Of a stretch of 10,119 bases of DNA, positions 1 to 8,011 are shown piece after piece (positions within the stretch are counted from its first letter, which is position 1; every line of letters starts with the position of its first letter). The stretch is from an uncultured Bacilli bacterium (lineage in GTDB: Bacteria > Bacillota_I > Bacilli_A > RF39 > UBA660): contig CANRIE010000091.1 in the NCBI GenBank assembly GCA_947630585.1, forward strand, positions 1 to 10,119, in the 5' to 3' direction. Under the pieces are notes generated by a model, which saw only the letters and a list, made by a program, of their open reading frames with translations, searched no databases and was not told where the DNA came from. Made by a program: the position numbers and the translations under genes.

Positions 1-149
1 ACTTTTCTATAAAAAACTTTATCAGAATCAAATAGAAAACAATTTAAATCTTCAATATATATAACTGGTGCTAATGTATTATTAATAGAACTAATTTCTT
101 TATTTTTTAAAAATTCTTCAAATTCTTTTAAATCATTTAAATAAGTCAT
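1..149 (-). CDS. Unidentified protein, N-terminal 49 residues (cut by window edge)
   Basis: The frame opens with ATG at 149 and stays open to the left edge, so only the first 49 residues are visible. The start is supported by a GAAAGG ribosome binding site (161-166, 11 bases upstream). It begins 27 bases after the stop of the 1115-residue gene, with no terminator between, so it looks like the fourth gene of the same operon. The visible part opens with an acidic and lysine-rich helical stretch (MTYLNDLKEFEEFLKNKE), followed by a more hydrophobic, strand-like part (LAPVIYIEDL). There is no signal peptide or membrane segment. It does not resemble the start of either giant repeat protein or the 59-residue protein. 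I do not recognise the family. A real coding start is likely; the function is unknown. Confidence 0.7.
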   Translation of the reverse strand, partial: MTYLNDLKEFEEFLKNKEISSINNTLAPVIYIEDLNCFLFDSDKVFYRK

Positions 150-176
150 AACTACTTTTTCCTTTCTTTTTTTATT

Positions 177-3100
177 TTACATATTTATATGACTTTCATC
201 AATATTTTCAATTGTTATACCCTTAATATTACTAACTTTTTTCTTATATTCTTCAAGTAATTTTTTTAGATTTTCTATTTCTAAATCAAAATCAATATAT
301 GGTTTCAACTTGTACGCTTTATGCGATAATCCATAATTTTCTTTTTCTTGAATTAATAATTTAATTAAAGTTACAAGATTGTCACCTAATTTTTGTATAT
401 TATCATTATTTAAATTATCGCATTCGTCTTTAAGATATGAATATATTCTTTTGTAAAACTCTCTAACTACCGTTTCATCAAAGACTTTATGATATTCTTT
501 TAGTTCGTATCCTTCAAATTCACGACATCCAACTGCATTATTCATATAAGTTAAAAATAATTCTTCTAAAACTTTACTATCTTTAGTTTCTAAAAATTCT
601 TTTTCTAAATTCAAACATTTTTTAAATTCCCTTTTAGCAATCTTTAATCTATCAACTATAACTATTGGAATATTAAAATCATGAGAGGCTTGCAACATTT
701 CTTGATAAATATCATTATAAAACACAAAGTTATTTTGATCATTTATATCATCTATTATATAAACTATATAACTAGGCATTCTTTTTATTAAAGTACCATC
801 TTCTAAACTAATTGTTCTTTCAATAACCATTTCATTATGATTATGTCTAGTTCCATCAATCATTGATTTTGGTGATAAGAACCGCGTTTTTTTACCTTCC
901 TCAGCTATTACTGAGAAACTACGATTAACAGAGCCTAAATCATAATTACCAGATAATAATAAGGCACTATCTTCATAATCTGTAAAACCTAAAATTGGCC
1001 CATTAGGAGGGGCGGTTGCAATTTGGTTATTCCCAATATAACTTGTGCAAATACCATGAACTGCTATTTTAGGTTGTATCCATTCATTTTTATAATTTTT
1101 TCTTCTGTTAAAGCCTCCATAAGCTCCTACAACATGTATCATCATATTAAAGTCGTCACTTACTTCATAAAACTCTATTTTTTTTCCTTCATAAGTGACA
1201 TTTTGTAAACTAGGATTTTTAGATTTATCTTCTTCTCTTACATGATATAAAGTATCTTTATAAATTTTAGCAAATTCTTTTCTAATTGCTGATTCTAAGA
1301 ATATACCATAATTAAAGTTTATTTCAGATGTTTCTATATTTTGATAAAATAATTTTAATTCTTCTACAGAAGCACATTTCATAATTTTATCTAAAGTTAA
1401 TAAAATATTTATAATTTTTGGACTAATCTTAGTATCCTCTAATCTTTCCAAATCATAAGCATACATATTATAAATAGTTTCTGCCATATCATAATCAATT
1501 CCATATAATTTTTCAAATATAGCACCTTTTAATTTCAAAATATCCATTTTATCTAAATTATTAGCTATATTTTTTAAATACTCATCTTGCTTATGCTTAA
1601 ATCCACTAGCCGTTAAATCATCTAAACTATCTATATTATATACATTATCATTTTTCTCAAGAATAAAAACTAAATATTTAATTTTTTCATCATCTAACTC
1701 GGAAATAGGAATTTTTTCTAATAAATATTTATAATTATTTATATTATCTAATACTTTTATAACAACACTTGTTAAATCAATATCTTTTACATTAAGCATA
1801 TTAGCTATTTTTATAAAAAATAACAAAGTATTACTATCAAGATTAATTATTTTATCTTGAATATCAGGATATAATGTAAATTTAATTAATAAATTTTTAC
1901 TAAATCCATCAATTTTTAACATATCAAAATTCAAAGTTTCAAATAATTCAACATTTTTTTCATATAAATATCGAATTTTTTCTTCATATATTTTTTTATC
2001 AATTCCATATAAATTAGCAAAATATTCAATATTATCATCATCAAACATAAATTTTCCTGTATTTAATTTATATAATAAATCTTGTTTTTTATCTCTTACA
2101 TAATTAAATAATTTTTTACTATTAAACCAAGTAGTTGGAATAGATTTTTCTTCCTTAATATATTTTAAAATTATATCACCATAGTTAGTTAATATCTCTT
2201 CAGTTATCTCTGGAAAATGAACCCCAAGGTTTAATTTATGTAATAAATCTCTTCGATGTTGATTTAAATAAGTAAACAAATATGTATTTTCATTCCATGG
2301 ATATGGAACCAAATAGATATTATCAATATATTTTAAAATAATATCGCCATAATCAGTTAAGATTTCTTCCGTTATCTCTGGAAAAAAATCTTTTAAATTT
2401 AATTTTATTAATAAATCTCTTCTATTATTTTTAAGATAATCAAATAAATCCTGACTATTTATCCATTCAAAGGAAATCCAATGTGTATCAATATATTTTA
2501 TTATAATATCACCATAATTAGTTAGGATATCGGAAGTTATTGTTGGAAATATATTATATATATATAATTTAGGTAACAAATCCCTTCGTTCATCTTTTAA
2601 ATAGTAAAATAAAATTTTACTATTACGTGATAACCAATGCTCCCTTTCACTCGTTAATTCATAATAGGATTTATAGTTGCCTTTATCATCAAGATATTTT
2701 ATAATTTCATCACCATAATCATCTAATATATCCCATGTTAAAGTCGGAAAAAATAGTGCAAGTTCTAATTGATATAATGACTCTTTTTGATTGTTTTTAA
2801 TATATTCAAATAAATATTCATTAGTTCTCCAAAAACCAGATGTTATTTTTATATACTTAAGATATTGTAAAATAACATCACCATAATCATTTAACATATC
2901 TGAAGTTATTAGTGAGAAAAAAATTTGTAAATTTAATTTATATAATAGATCTTTTCGGTTATTTTTCATATAATCGAAAAGAATTTCACTTGTCCTCCAA
3001 GAATTCGGAAGTGATTCAACATCGATATTATCAATATATTCTAGAATAATGTCACCATAATTATTTATATCTTCTTTGGTAAATTCCAAAAATATATCAG

Positions 3101-3524
3101 TTAAATCAACTTCAGATAACAAACTTTTATCATATTTACATATAAATTCAAAAATATTTTTGTTACTAAAAATTTCACTTTCTTGCCATTCTAAAATATT
3201 TCCTGTTCTTAAAAATTCTAATATTCGGTCATGATATTTTGACTCTATCGAATCAAAATTATTTAAATTTATACTTAAAATATAAGAAAATATTTCATCA
3301 TCATTTACATAATAATCAATAAATATAGGAATAGATAACAATTCTGTAAACACGTCTTCTATAGTTGATGAATATTTTGAAGATAAACCATCATTATCTA
3401 TAAAATCATGATCAATATAAGATTTAAAAGCTTTTCCTATTTTATCTAAATAATTATTATCATTAATAATATTATGATTTTTTTTATATTCTTCAATTAA
3501 ATTAATTATTTCTTGTAATTCCAT
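177..3524 (-). CDS. Giant helical-repeat protein, 1115 residues, function unknown
   Basis: No signal peptide or hydrophobic segment is visible, so it is probably cytoplasmic. Residues 1-89 are a unique N-terminus. Residues 90-492 hold seven repeats of about 56 residues; the first is degenerate and the fourth carries an insertion of about 11 residues. Each repeat follows the pattern FPxIT-x-DILxxYGDIILKYI, a spacer with a conserved Trp, then LFDYLKxNRRDLLxKLN, which suggests a pair or trio of amphipathic helices and an alpha-solenoid. Residues 493-1115 form a non-repeated half equal in length to that of the upstream paralogue. Its best conserved parts are HGICTSYIGNNQIATAPP (823-840), TRHNHNEMVIER (892 onward), PSYIVY (917-922) and PIVIVDR (953-959). 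The last two look like beta strands of an alpha/beta fold. The start has an AAAGAGG binding site 6 bases upstream. The gene lies 16 bases downstream of the 59-residue gene. I recognise no named family; an effector or sensor role is only inference. Confidence 0.93.
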   Translation of the reverse strand: MELQEIINLIEEYKKNHNIINDNNYLDKIGKAFKSYIDHDFIDNDGLSSKYSSTIEDVFTELLSIPIFIDYYVNDDEIFSYILSINLNNFDSIESKYHDRILEFLRTGNILEWQESEIFSNKNIFEFICKYDKSLLSEVDLTDIFLEFTKEDINNYGDIILEYIDNIDVESLPNSWRTSEILFDYMKNNRKDLLYKLNLQIFFSLITSDMLNDYGDVILQYLKYIKITSGFWRTNEYLFEYIKNNQKESLYQLELALFFPTLTWDILDDYGDEIIKYLDDKGNYKSYYELTSEREHWLSRNSKILFYYLKDERRDLLPKLYIYNIFPTITSDILTNYGDIIIKYIDTHWISFEWINSQDLFDYLKNNRRDLLIKLNLKDFFPEITEEILTDYGDIILKYIDNIYLVPYPWNENTYLFTYLNQHRRDLLHKLNLGVHFPEITEEILTNYGDIILKYIKEEKSIPTTWFNSKKLFNYVRDKKQDLLYKLNTGKFMFDDDNIEYFANLYGIDKKIYEEKIRYLYEKNVELFETLNFDMLKIDGFSKNLLIKFTLYPDIQDKIINLDSNTLLFFIKIANMLNVKDIDLTSVVIKVLDNINNYKYLLEKIPISELDDEKIKYLVFILEKNDNVYNIDSLDDLTASGFKHKQDEYLKNIANNLDKMDILKLKGAIFEKLYGIDYDMAETIYNMYAYDLERLEDTKISPKIINILLTLDKIMKCASVEELKLFYQNIETSEINFNYGIFLESAIRKEFAKIYKDTLYHVREEDKSKNPSLQNVTYEGKKIEFYEVSDDFNMMIHVVGAYGGFNRRKNYKNEWIQPKIAVHGICTSYIGNNQIATAPPNGPILGFTDYEDSALLLSGNYDLGSVNRSFSVIAEEGKKTRFLSPKSMIDGTRHNHNEMVIERTISLEDGTLIKRMPSYIVYIIDDINDQNNFVFYNDIYQEMLQASHDFNIPIVIVDRLKIAKREFKKCLNLEKEFLETKDSKVLEELFLTYMNNAVGCREFEGYELKEYHKVFDETVVREFYKRIYSYLKDECDNLNNDNIQKLGDNLVTLIKLLIQEKENYGLSHKAYKLKPYIDFDLEIENLKKLLEEYKKKVSNIKGITIENIDESHINM
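2049..3257 (-). repeat. Seven divergent ~56-codon repeats within the 1115-residue gene
   Basis: These are in-frame tandem units coding for residues 90-492. Unit lengths are 55, 58, 56, 67, 55, 56 and 56 residues. They are aligned by the FPEIT-like start, the YGDIILKYI block, a Trp near unit position 30 and the RRDLLxKLN block. Unlike the array of the upstream paralogue, these copies have diverged from each other in both protein and DNA. This array therefore looks older or under diversifying pressure. Confidence 0.85.
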
Positions 3525-3540
3525 ATAAAACCTCTTTACT

Positions 3541-3720
3541 TTAATTATTTTTTCTTTTTTCTTTTATTTTTTGATATTCTTTTAAAGCTTCCTCTTTATT
3601 ATCATATTTTTCTAATAAATCAAATAATAATAAGGCTTTTTTAGAAACTTCATTGTAATAGTCTATTACTTCTTCTTCACTTTTTACTTTTAAGTTACTA
3701 TATTTAATATCATTATCCAT
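3541..3720 (-). CDS. Small charged helical protein, 59 residues, function unknown
   Basis: The reading frame starts MDNDIKYSNLKVKSEEEV and ends KIKEKRKNN. It has a very strong AGGAGG binding site (3726-3731) five bases before the ATG; that site overlaps the TAA stop of the upstream giant gene. It is separated by 11 and 16 bases from its two giant neighbours, so it is surely co-transcribed and likely translationally coupled. The sequence is rich in Lys, Glu and Asp, with a central amphipathic helix (VSKKALLLFDLLEKYDNKEEAL) and a strongly basic C-terminal tail. There is no membrane segment and no DNA-binding motif that I can see. Its position between two large paralogues would suit an adaptor, inhibitor or immunity partner, but that is inference. 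I do not recognise the family. Confidence 0.85.
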   Translation of the reverse strand: MDNDIKYSNLKVKSEEEVIDYYNEVSKKALLLFDLLEKYDNKEEALKEYQKIKEKRKNN

Positions 3721-3731
3721 TTTATCCTCCT

Positions 3732-6700
3732 TTACATACTTATATGACTTTCATCAATATTTTCAATTGTTATATTAGGTATATTACTAACTTTTTTCTT
3801 ATATTCTTCAAGTAGTTTTTTAAGGTTTTCTATTTCTAAATCTAAATCAATATAGGGACTTAACATATATGATTTATGTGATGATGCATAACTTTCTTTT
3901 TCATGAATTAATAACTTAAGTAAAGTTACAATATTATCACCTAATTTTTGAACATTATTATTATCTAAATTATCACATTCACCTTTAAGATATGAATATA
4001 TTCTTTTGTAAAACTCCCTAATTACACTTTCATTAAAAACTTTATGATATTCTTTTACCTCATAACCAGTAAACTCTCGACATCCAACAGCATTATTCAT
4101 GTAAGTTAGAAATAATTCTTCTAAAACTTTACTATCTTTAGTTTCTAGAAATTCTTTTTCTAAATTTAAACATTTTTTTAATTCTCTTCTCGCGAATTTT
4201 AATCTATCAACTATAACTATTGGAACATTAAAATCATGAGATGCTTGTAATATCATTTGATAATAATTATTAGTATCACTAAAGTTATCTTGATTATTTA
4301 TATCATCAACTAAATAAACTATATAACTAGGCTTTCTTTTTATTAAAGTTCCATCTTCTAAACTAATTGTTCTTTCAATAACCATTTCATTATGATTGTG
4401 TCTTGTTCCATTAATCATCGATTTTGGTGGTAAAAAGCGTGTTTTTCTTCCTTCATCAGCTATTACTGAAAAGCTACGATTAATTGACCCTAAATCATAA
4501 TTACCAGATAATAATAAGGCACTATCTTCATAACCTGCAAATCCTAAAATTGGTCCTCTAGGAGGGGCTGTTGCAATTTGATTATTTCCAATATAACTTG
4601 TACAAATACCATGAACTGATATTTTAGGTACATCCCATTCATTTTGAAAATCTTCGCTTCCTTTAAAATATCCATAAGCACCTAAAACATGAATTTGCAT
4701 ATTAAAGTCATCGCTTACTTCATAAAACTCTATTTTCTTGCCATCATAAGTAACATTTTGTAAGCAAGGATTCTTTGATTTATCTTCATCTTTTAATTGA
4801 TATAGAGTATCTTTATAAATACTGGCAAATTCTTTTCTAATTGCTGATTCTAAGAACATACCATAATTAAAATCTATATCTGAGGTTTCAAGACCACGAT
4901 ACATTAGTTTTAATGCATCTATGGAATCAGTTTTCATAATTTTATTTAAGGTTGATAAAATATTTAAAATTTTGGGACTAATCTTAGTACCCTCTAGTTC
5001 TTCTAAATTGCTGGCATACATATTACAAATAGATTCTGCTGTATAATAATCAATTCCATATAATTTTTCAACTATAGCATTCTTTAATTCAAATGTATCC
5101 ATTTTATCTAAATTACTAACTATATTTTTAAAATACTCATCTTGCTTCTTTTGAAGTCCTCTATCAGTTAAATCATCTATATTATCTATATTAAATATGT
5201 CATCACTTTTTCCAATAACAAAAACTAAATTTTTAATTCTTTCCTCATCTAATTCAGAAATAGGAATTTTTGCTAATAAATATCCATAATTATTTATGTT
5301 ATCTAAAACACTCATAATAACACTTGTTAAGTCAGAATCTTTTATATTAAGAGTATTAGCTATTTTTATAAAATATAATAAAGTATTACTATCAAGTTTA
5401 ATTATTTTTTCTTGAATATCAGGATATAATGTAAATTTACTTAATAAATTTTTACTAAATCCCTCAATTTTTAATATATTAAAATTCAAAGTTTCAAATA
5501 TATCATTATTTTTTCCATATAAATATCTCATCTTTGATTCTAATAAATATTTATCAATTCCATATAAATTTGCAAAATATTCTAAATTACCACTTTCAAA
5601 GAATAATTTTTCTATATTTAATTTGGATAATAAATCAATTCTATTAGTTCTTACATAATCAAATAATATTTTACTATCTCTCCAATTATCTTGAACAATA
5701 GAAACAATTTCTATATATTTTAATATTATATCACCATTATCTTTTAATACTTCATGGGTTATCTCTTTGAAAAATTTTTCTATATTTAATTTATATAATA
5801 AATCTTTTCTATTTTCTTTTACATAATCAAATAATATTTTACTATCTTTCCAATTATTTTGAGTAATATAAGATTTTTCTATATATTTTAATATTATATC
5901 ACCATATTCATTTAATACTTCATGGGTTATCTCTTTGAAAAATTTTTCTATATTTAATTTATATAATAAATCTCTTCTATTTTCTTTTATATAATCAAAC
6001 AATATTTTATTATTTTCCCATGAATTTGGAATAGAATAAGAGTTTTCTATATATTCTAATATTATATCACCATTATCTTTTAATACTTCATTGGTTATCT
6101 CTTTGAAAAATTTTTCTATATTTAAATTATATAATAAATCTTTTCTATTTTCTTTTACATAATCAAATAATATTTTACTATCTTTCCAATTATTTTGAGT
6201 AATATAAGATTTTTCTATATATTTTAATATTATATCACCATATTCATTTAATACTTCATGGGTTATCTCTTTGAAAAATTTTTCTATATTTAATTTATAT
6301 AATAAATCTCTTCTATTTTCTTTTATATAATCAAACAATATTTTATTATTTTCCCATGAATTTGGAATAGAATAAGAGTTTTCTATATATTCTAATATTA
6401 TATCACCATTATCTTTTAATGTTTTAAGAGTTATATTTGGAAAAAATCTTTCTATATTTAATTTATATAATAAATCTCTTCTATTTTCTTTTATATAATT
6501 AAACAATATTTTATTATTTTCCCATGAATTTGGAATAGAATAAGAGTTTTCTATATATTCTAATATTATATCACTATTATCTTTTAATGTTTCAAGAGTT
6601 ATATTTGGAAGAAATTTTTCTATATTTAACTTATATAATAATTCTCTTCTATTTTCTTTTATATAATCAAATAATATTTCATTATTTTTCCAAGAGTCTG

Positions 6701-7862
6701 AAATCAAAAAACTATTTCTAATATATTCTAATATTATATCTTTATTTTCATTTAATACTTCAAGAGTTATATTTGGGAAAAATTTTTCCATATTTAATTT
6801 ATATAATAAATCTTTTCTATTTTCTTTTATATAATCAAATAATATTTTACTATCTTTCCAAGAGTCTGAAACCAAAAAACTATTTTCAATATATTCTAAA
6901 ATTATATCTTTATTTTCATTTAATACTTCAAGAGTTATATTTGGGAAAAAATTTTCCATATTTAATTTATATAATAAATCTTTTCTATTTTCTTTTATAT
7001 AATCAAACAATATTTTACTATTTTTCCAAGAGTATGAAAACAAAAAACTACTTTCAATATATTCTAAAATTATATCTCTATTTTCATTTAATACTTCAAG
7101 AGTTATATTTGGGAAAAATTTTTCTATATTTAATTTATATAATAAATCTTTTCTATTTTCCTTTACATAATCAAATAATATTTTACTATCTTTCCAAGAA
7201 TCAAAAAATAGAAAATTATTTTCAATATATTTTAAAATTATTTCACCATATTCATTTAATATTTCAAGAGTTATATTTCCAAAGTATTCTGACAAATCAA
7301 ACATATATAACAAATTTCTATCATGCTTAATTGTATAAGAAATTAAATCTTGGTTGGCTTTCCAAGCGAATGGAATATATTCATCTTTACGAATATAATT
7401 TAAAATTATTTCACCATACTTATCTATATTTTCTTTAGTTATTTCTTTAAATAAATTTCCTAACTCTAATAAAGATAGTAAACTTAAATTGTGTTGTGCT
7501 AGATAAATAATAAGGGCCTTATTATTCTCCCATTCCTGAGGAATATATCCTTCATTATTAATATAATTAAAAAATATATCTCCATATTTTTCGATATCTT
7601 CTTCTGTTATTTCCCTGAATATGCTTACTAAATCATCTAAGTATAATGAACTTGAATTTTGTTTTGCTAAATAAATAATAAAGTTTTTATTCTTCCATTC
7701 TTGTGGAATAGAACCTAACCTATTAATATAATCTAAAAATATATCTCCATATTTTTCGATATCTTCATCCGTGATCTCTTTAAAAACTTTTTCTAATTTA
7801 ACTACATTTGCTAACATTTTATTTTTTATTACTAAGTCTCTAATTTTATCTGATAAGTTCAT
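3732..7862 (-). CDS. Giant helical-repeat protein, 1376 residues, paralogue of the 1115-residue protein
   Basis: The start is placed at the ATG ending at 7862 because AGGAG (7871-7875) lies eight bases upstream. An in-frame ATG 11 codons earlier (7895) has no such site. No signal peptide or membrane helix is visible. After a 26-residue leader, residues 27-753 are thirteen tandem units of about 56 residues. The first three are divergent (IPQEW type) and the rest closely alike (SW-KDSKILFDYIKENRKDLLYKLN type). Residues 754-1376 are the 623-residue C-terminal half shared with the downstream paralogue, with the same conserved blocks at an offset of 261 residues: H1084-GICTSYIGNN, HNHNE ending at E1159, and PIVIVDR at 1214-1220. 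Near the C-terminus is a charged, possibly coiled-coil helix (ENLKKLLEEYKKKV). It is the first gene of an apparent operon. The fold is probably an alpha-solenoid plus an alpha/beta domain. The function is unknown and I know of no named family. Confidence 0.93.
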   Translation of the reverse strand: MNLSDKIRDLVIKNKMLANVVKLEKVFKEITDEDIEKYGDIFLDYINRLGSIPQEWKNKNFIIYLAKQNSSSLYLDDLVSIFREITEEDIEKYGDIFFNYINNEGYIPQEWENNKALIIYLAQHNLSLLSLLELGNLFKEITKENIDKYGEIILNYIRKDEYIPFAWKANQDLISYTIKHDRNLLYMFDLSEYFGNITLEILNEYGEIILKYIENNFLFFDSWKDSKILFDYVKENRKDLLYKLNIEKFFPNITLEVLNENRDIILEYIESSFLFSYSWKNSKILFDYIKENRKDLLYKLNMENFFPNITLEVLNENKDIILEYIENSFLVSDSWKDSKILFDYIKENRKDLLYKLNMEKFFPNITLEVLNENKDIILEYIRNSFLISDSWKNNEILFDYIKENRRELLYKLNIEKFLPNITLETLKDNSDIILEYIENSYSIPNSWENNKILFNYIKENRRDLLYKLNIERFFPNITLKTLKDNGDIILEYIENSYSIPNSWENNKILFDYIKENRRDLLYKLNIEKFFKEITHEVLNEYGDIILKYIEKSYITQNNWKDSKILFDYVKENRKDLLYNLNIEKFFKEITNEVLKDNGDIILEYIENSYSIPNSWENNKILFDYIKENRRDLLYKLNIEKFFKEITHEVLNEYGDIILKYIEKSYITQNNWKDSKILFDYVKENRKDLLYKLNIEKFFKEITHEVLKDNGDIILKYIEIVSIVQDNWRDSKILFDYVRTNRIDLLSKLNIEKLFFESGNLEYFANLYGIDKYLLESKMRYLYGKNNDIFETLNFNILKIEGFSKNLLSKFTLYPDIQEKIIKLDSNTLLYFIKIANTLNIKDSDLTSVIMSVLDNINNYGYLLAKIPISELDEERIKNLVFVIGKSDDIFNIDNIDDLTDRGLQKKQDEYFKNIVSNLDKMDTFELKNAIVEKLYGIDYYTAESICNMYASNLEELEGTKISPKILNILSTLNKIMKTDSIDALKLMYRGLETSDIDFNYGMFLESAIRKEFASIYKDTLYQLKDEDKSKNPCLQNVTYDGKKIEFYEVSDDFNMQIHVLGAYGYFKGSEDFQNEWDVPKISVHGICTSYIGNNQIATAPPRGPILGFAGYEDSALLLSGNYDLGSINRSFSVIADEGRKTRFLPPKSMINGTRHNHNEMVIERTISLEDGTLIKRKPSYIVYLVDDINNQDNFSDTNNYYQMILQASHDFNVPIVIVDRLKFARRELKKCLNLEKEFLETKDSKVLEELFLTYMNNAVGCREFTGYEVKEYHKVFNESVIREFYKRIYSYLKGECDNLDNNNVQKLGDNIVTLLKLLIHEKESYASSHKSYMLSPYIDLDLEIENLKKLLEEYKKKVSNIPNITIENIDESHISM
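5604..7784 (-). repeat. Thirteen tandem 168-bp (56-codon) repeats in the 1376-residue gene
   Basis: The array codes for residues 27-753. The units are in frame and almost all exactly 56 residues; the first is 55. Units 4-13 are nearly identical in protein, and several pairs are nearly identical in DNA, whereas units 1-3 have diverged. This is consistent with expansion and homogenisation of the C-terminal part of the array by unequal recombination or slippage. The periodicity also opens long frames on the opposite strand, which are artefacts. Confidence 0.95.
5791..6420 (-). repeat. Perfect 294-bp direct duplication (two-unit super-repeat)
   Basis: Bases 5791-6084 and 6127-6420 are identical over 294 bases by direct reading, at an offset of 336 bases, exactly two 56-codon units. 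The match continues to the left beyond a single mismatch (5790 T versus 6126 A) and ends on the right at 6085 versus 6421. The duplication keeps the frame and adds two repeat units to the protein. It is a probable site of copy-number change, and of collapse in short-read assemblies. Confidence 0.95.
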
Positions 7863-7870
7863 AAGCACAA

Positions 7871-7876
7871 CTCCTA
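7871..7876 (-). promoter_or_regulatory. Ribosome binding site that decides the 7862 start
   Basis: TAGGAG on the minus strand sits eight bases before the ATG at 7862. The alternative in-frame ATG at 7895 is preceded by AAAACAAGATAG, which has no anti-SD complementarity, so the shorter protein is preferred. Confidence 0.8.
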
Positions 7877-7915
7877 TTTTAAATTTATATATCATCTATC
7901 TTGTTTTATACTTTA

Positions 7916-7944
7916 ATATTATATTATTTTTTATTATATTACAA
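7916..7944 (-). promoter_or_regulatory. Probable promoter of the giant-protein operon
   Basis: On the minus strand, TTGTAA (7939-7944) is followed by a TAATAT/TATAAT block (7916-7923) with a spacer of 17 or 15 bases depending on register. This gives a leader of roughly 45 bases before the ATG at 7862. It lies directly beyond the terminator of the upstream gene and is the only non-coding space before the operon. The extreme AT content lowers confidence, because -10-like strings are common by chance. Confidence 0.45.
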
Positions 7945-7975
7945 GGTTATTTCTTTTATTTTACAATTAATTTAC

Positions 7976-8011
7976 AAAAAAAATAGTTAAAACAATATGA
8001 ATTAACTATTT
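7976..8011 (-). terminator. Rho-independent terminator of the GDPD gene
   Basis: On the minus strand, a 10-bp perfect stem (AAATAGTTAA at 8011-8002 with TTAACTATTT at 7990-7981) encloses an 11-base loop. The U tract begins at the end of the stem and runs to 7976. The 5' arm contains the TAG stop codon itself. The stem is AU-rich and so weak in energy, but the layout is typical for a genome of this composition. Confidence 0.7.

Noticed and set aside
1023..1208. Plus-strand 61-codon open frame
   Set aside because: It lies wholly antisense to the best-conserved coding segment of the 1115-residue protein and has no start signal.
6773..7330. Plus-strand 185-codon open frame with internal repeats
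   Set aside because: It is antisense to the homogenised 168-bp array, which repeats the same stop-free antisense frame. It has no ribosome binding site and an implausible Tyr/Phe/Leu-rich composition.
5604..7784. CRISPR-like array
   Set aside because: The 168-bp units are contiguous, in frame and fully coding, with no spacers.
7863..7895. Eleven-codon N-terminal extension of the 1376-residue protein
   Set aside because: The upstream ATG has no ribosome binding site, and the extension contains the binding site used by the ATG at 7862.
7771..7986. Plus-strand 71-codon open frame
   Set aside because: It overlaps the start of the giant gene and its promoter, has no binding site, and its composition is that of translated AT-rich non-coding DNA.
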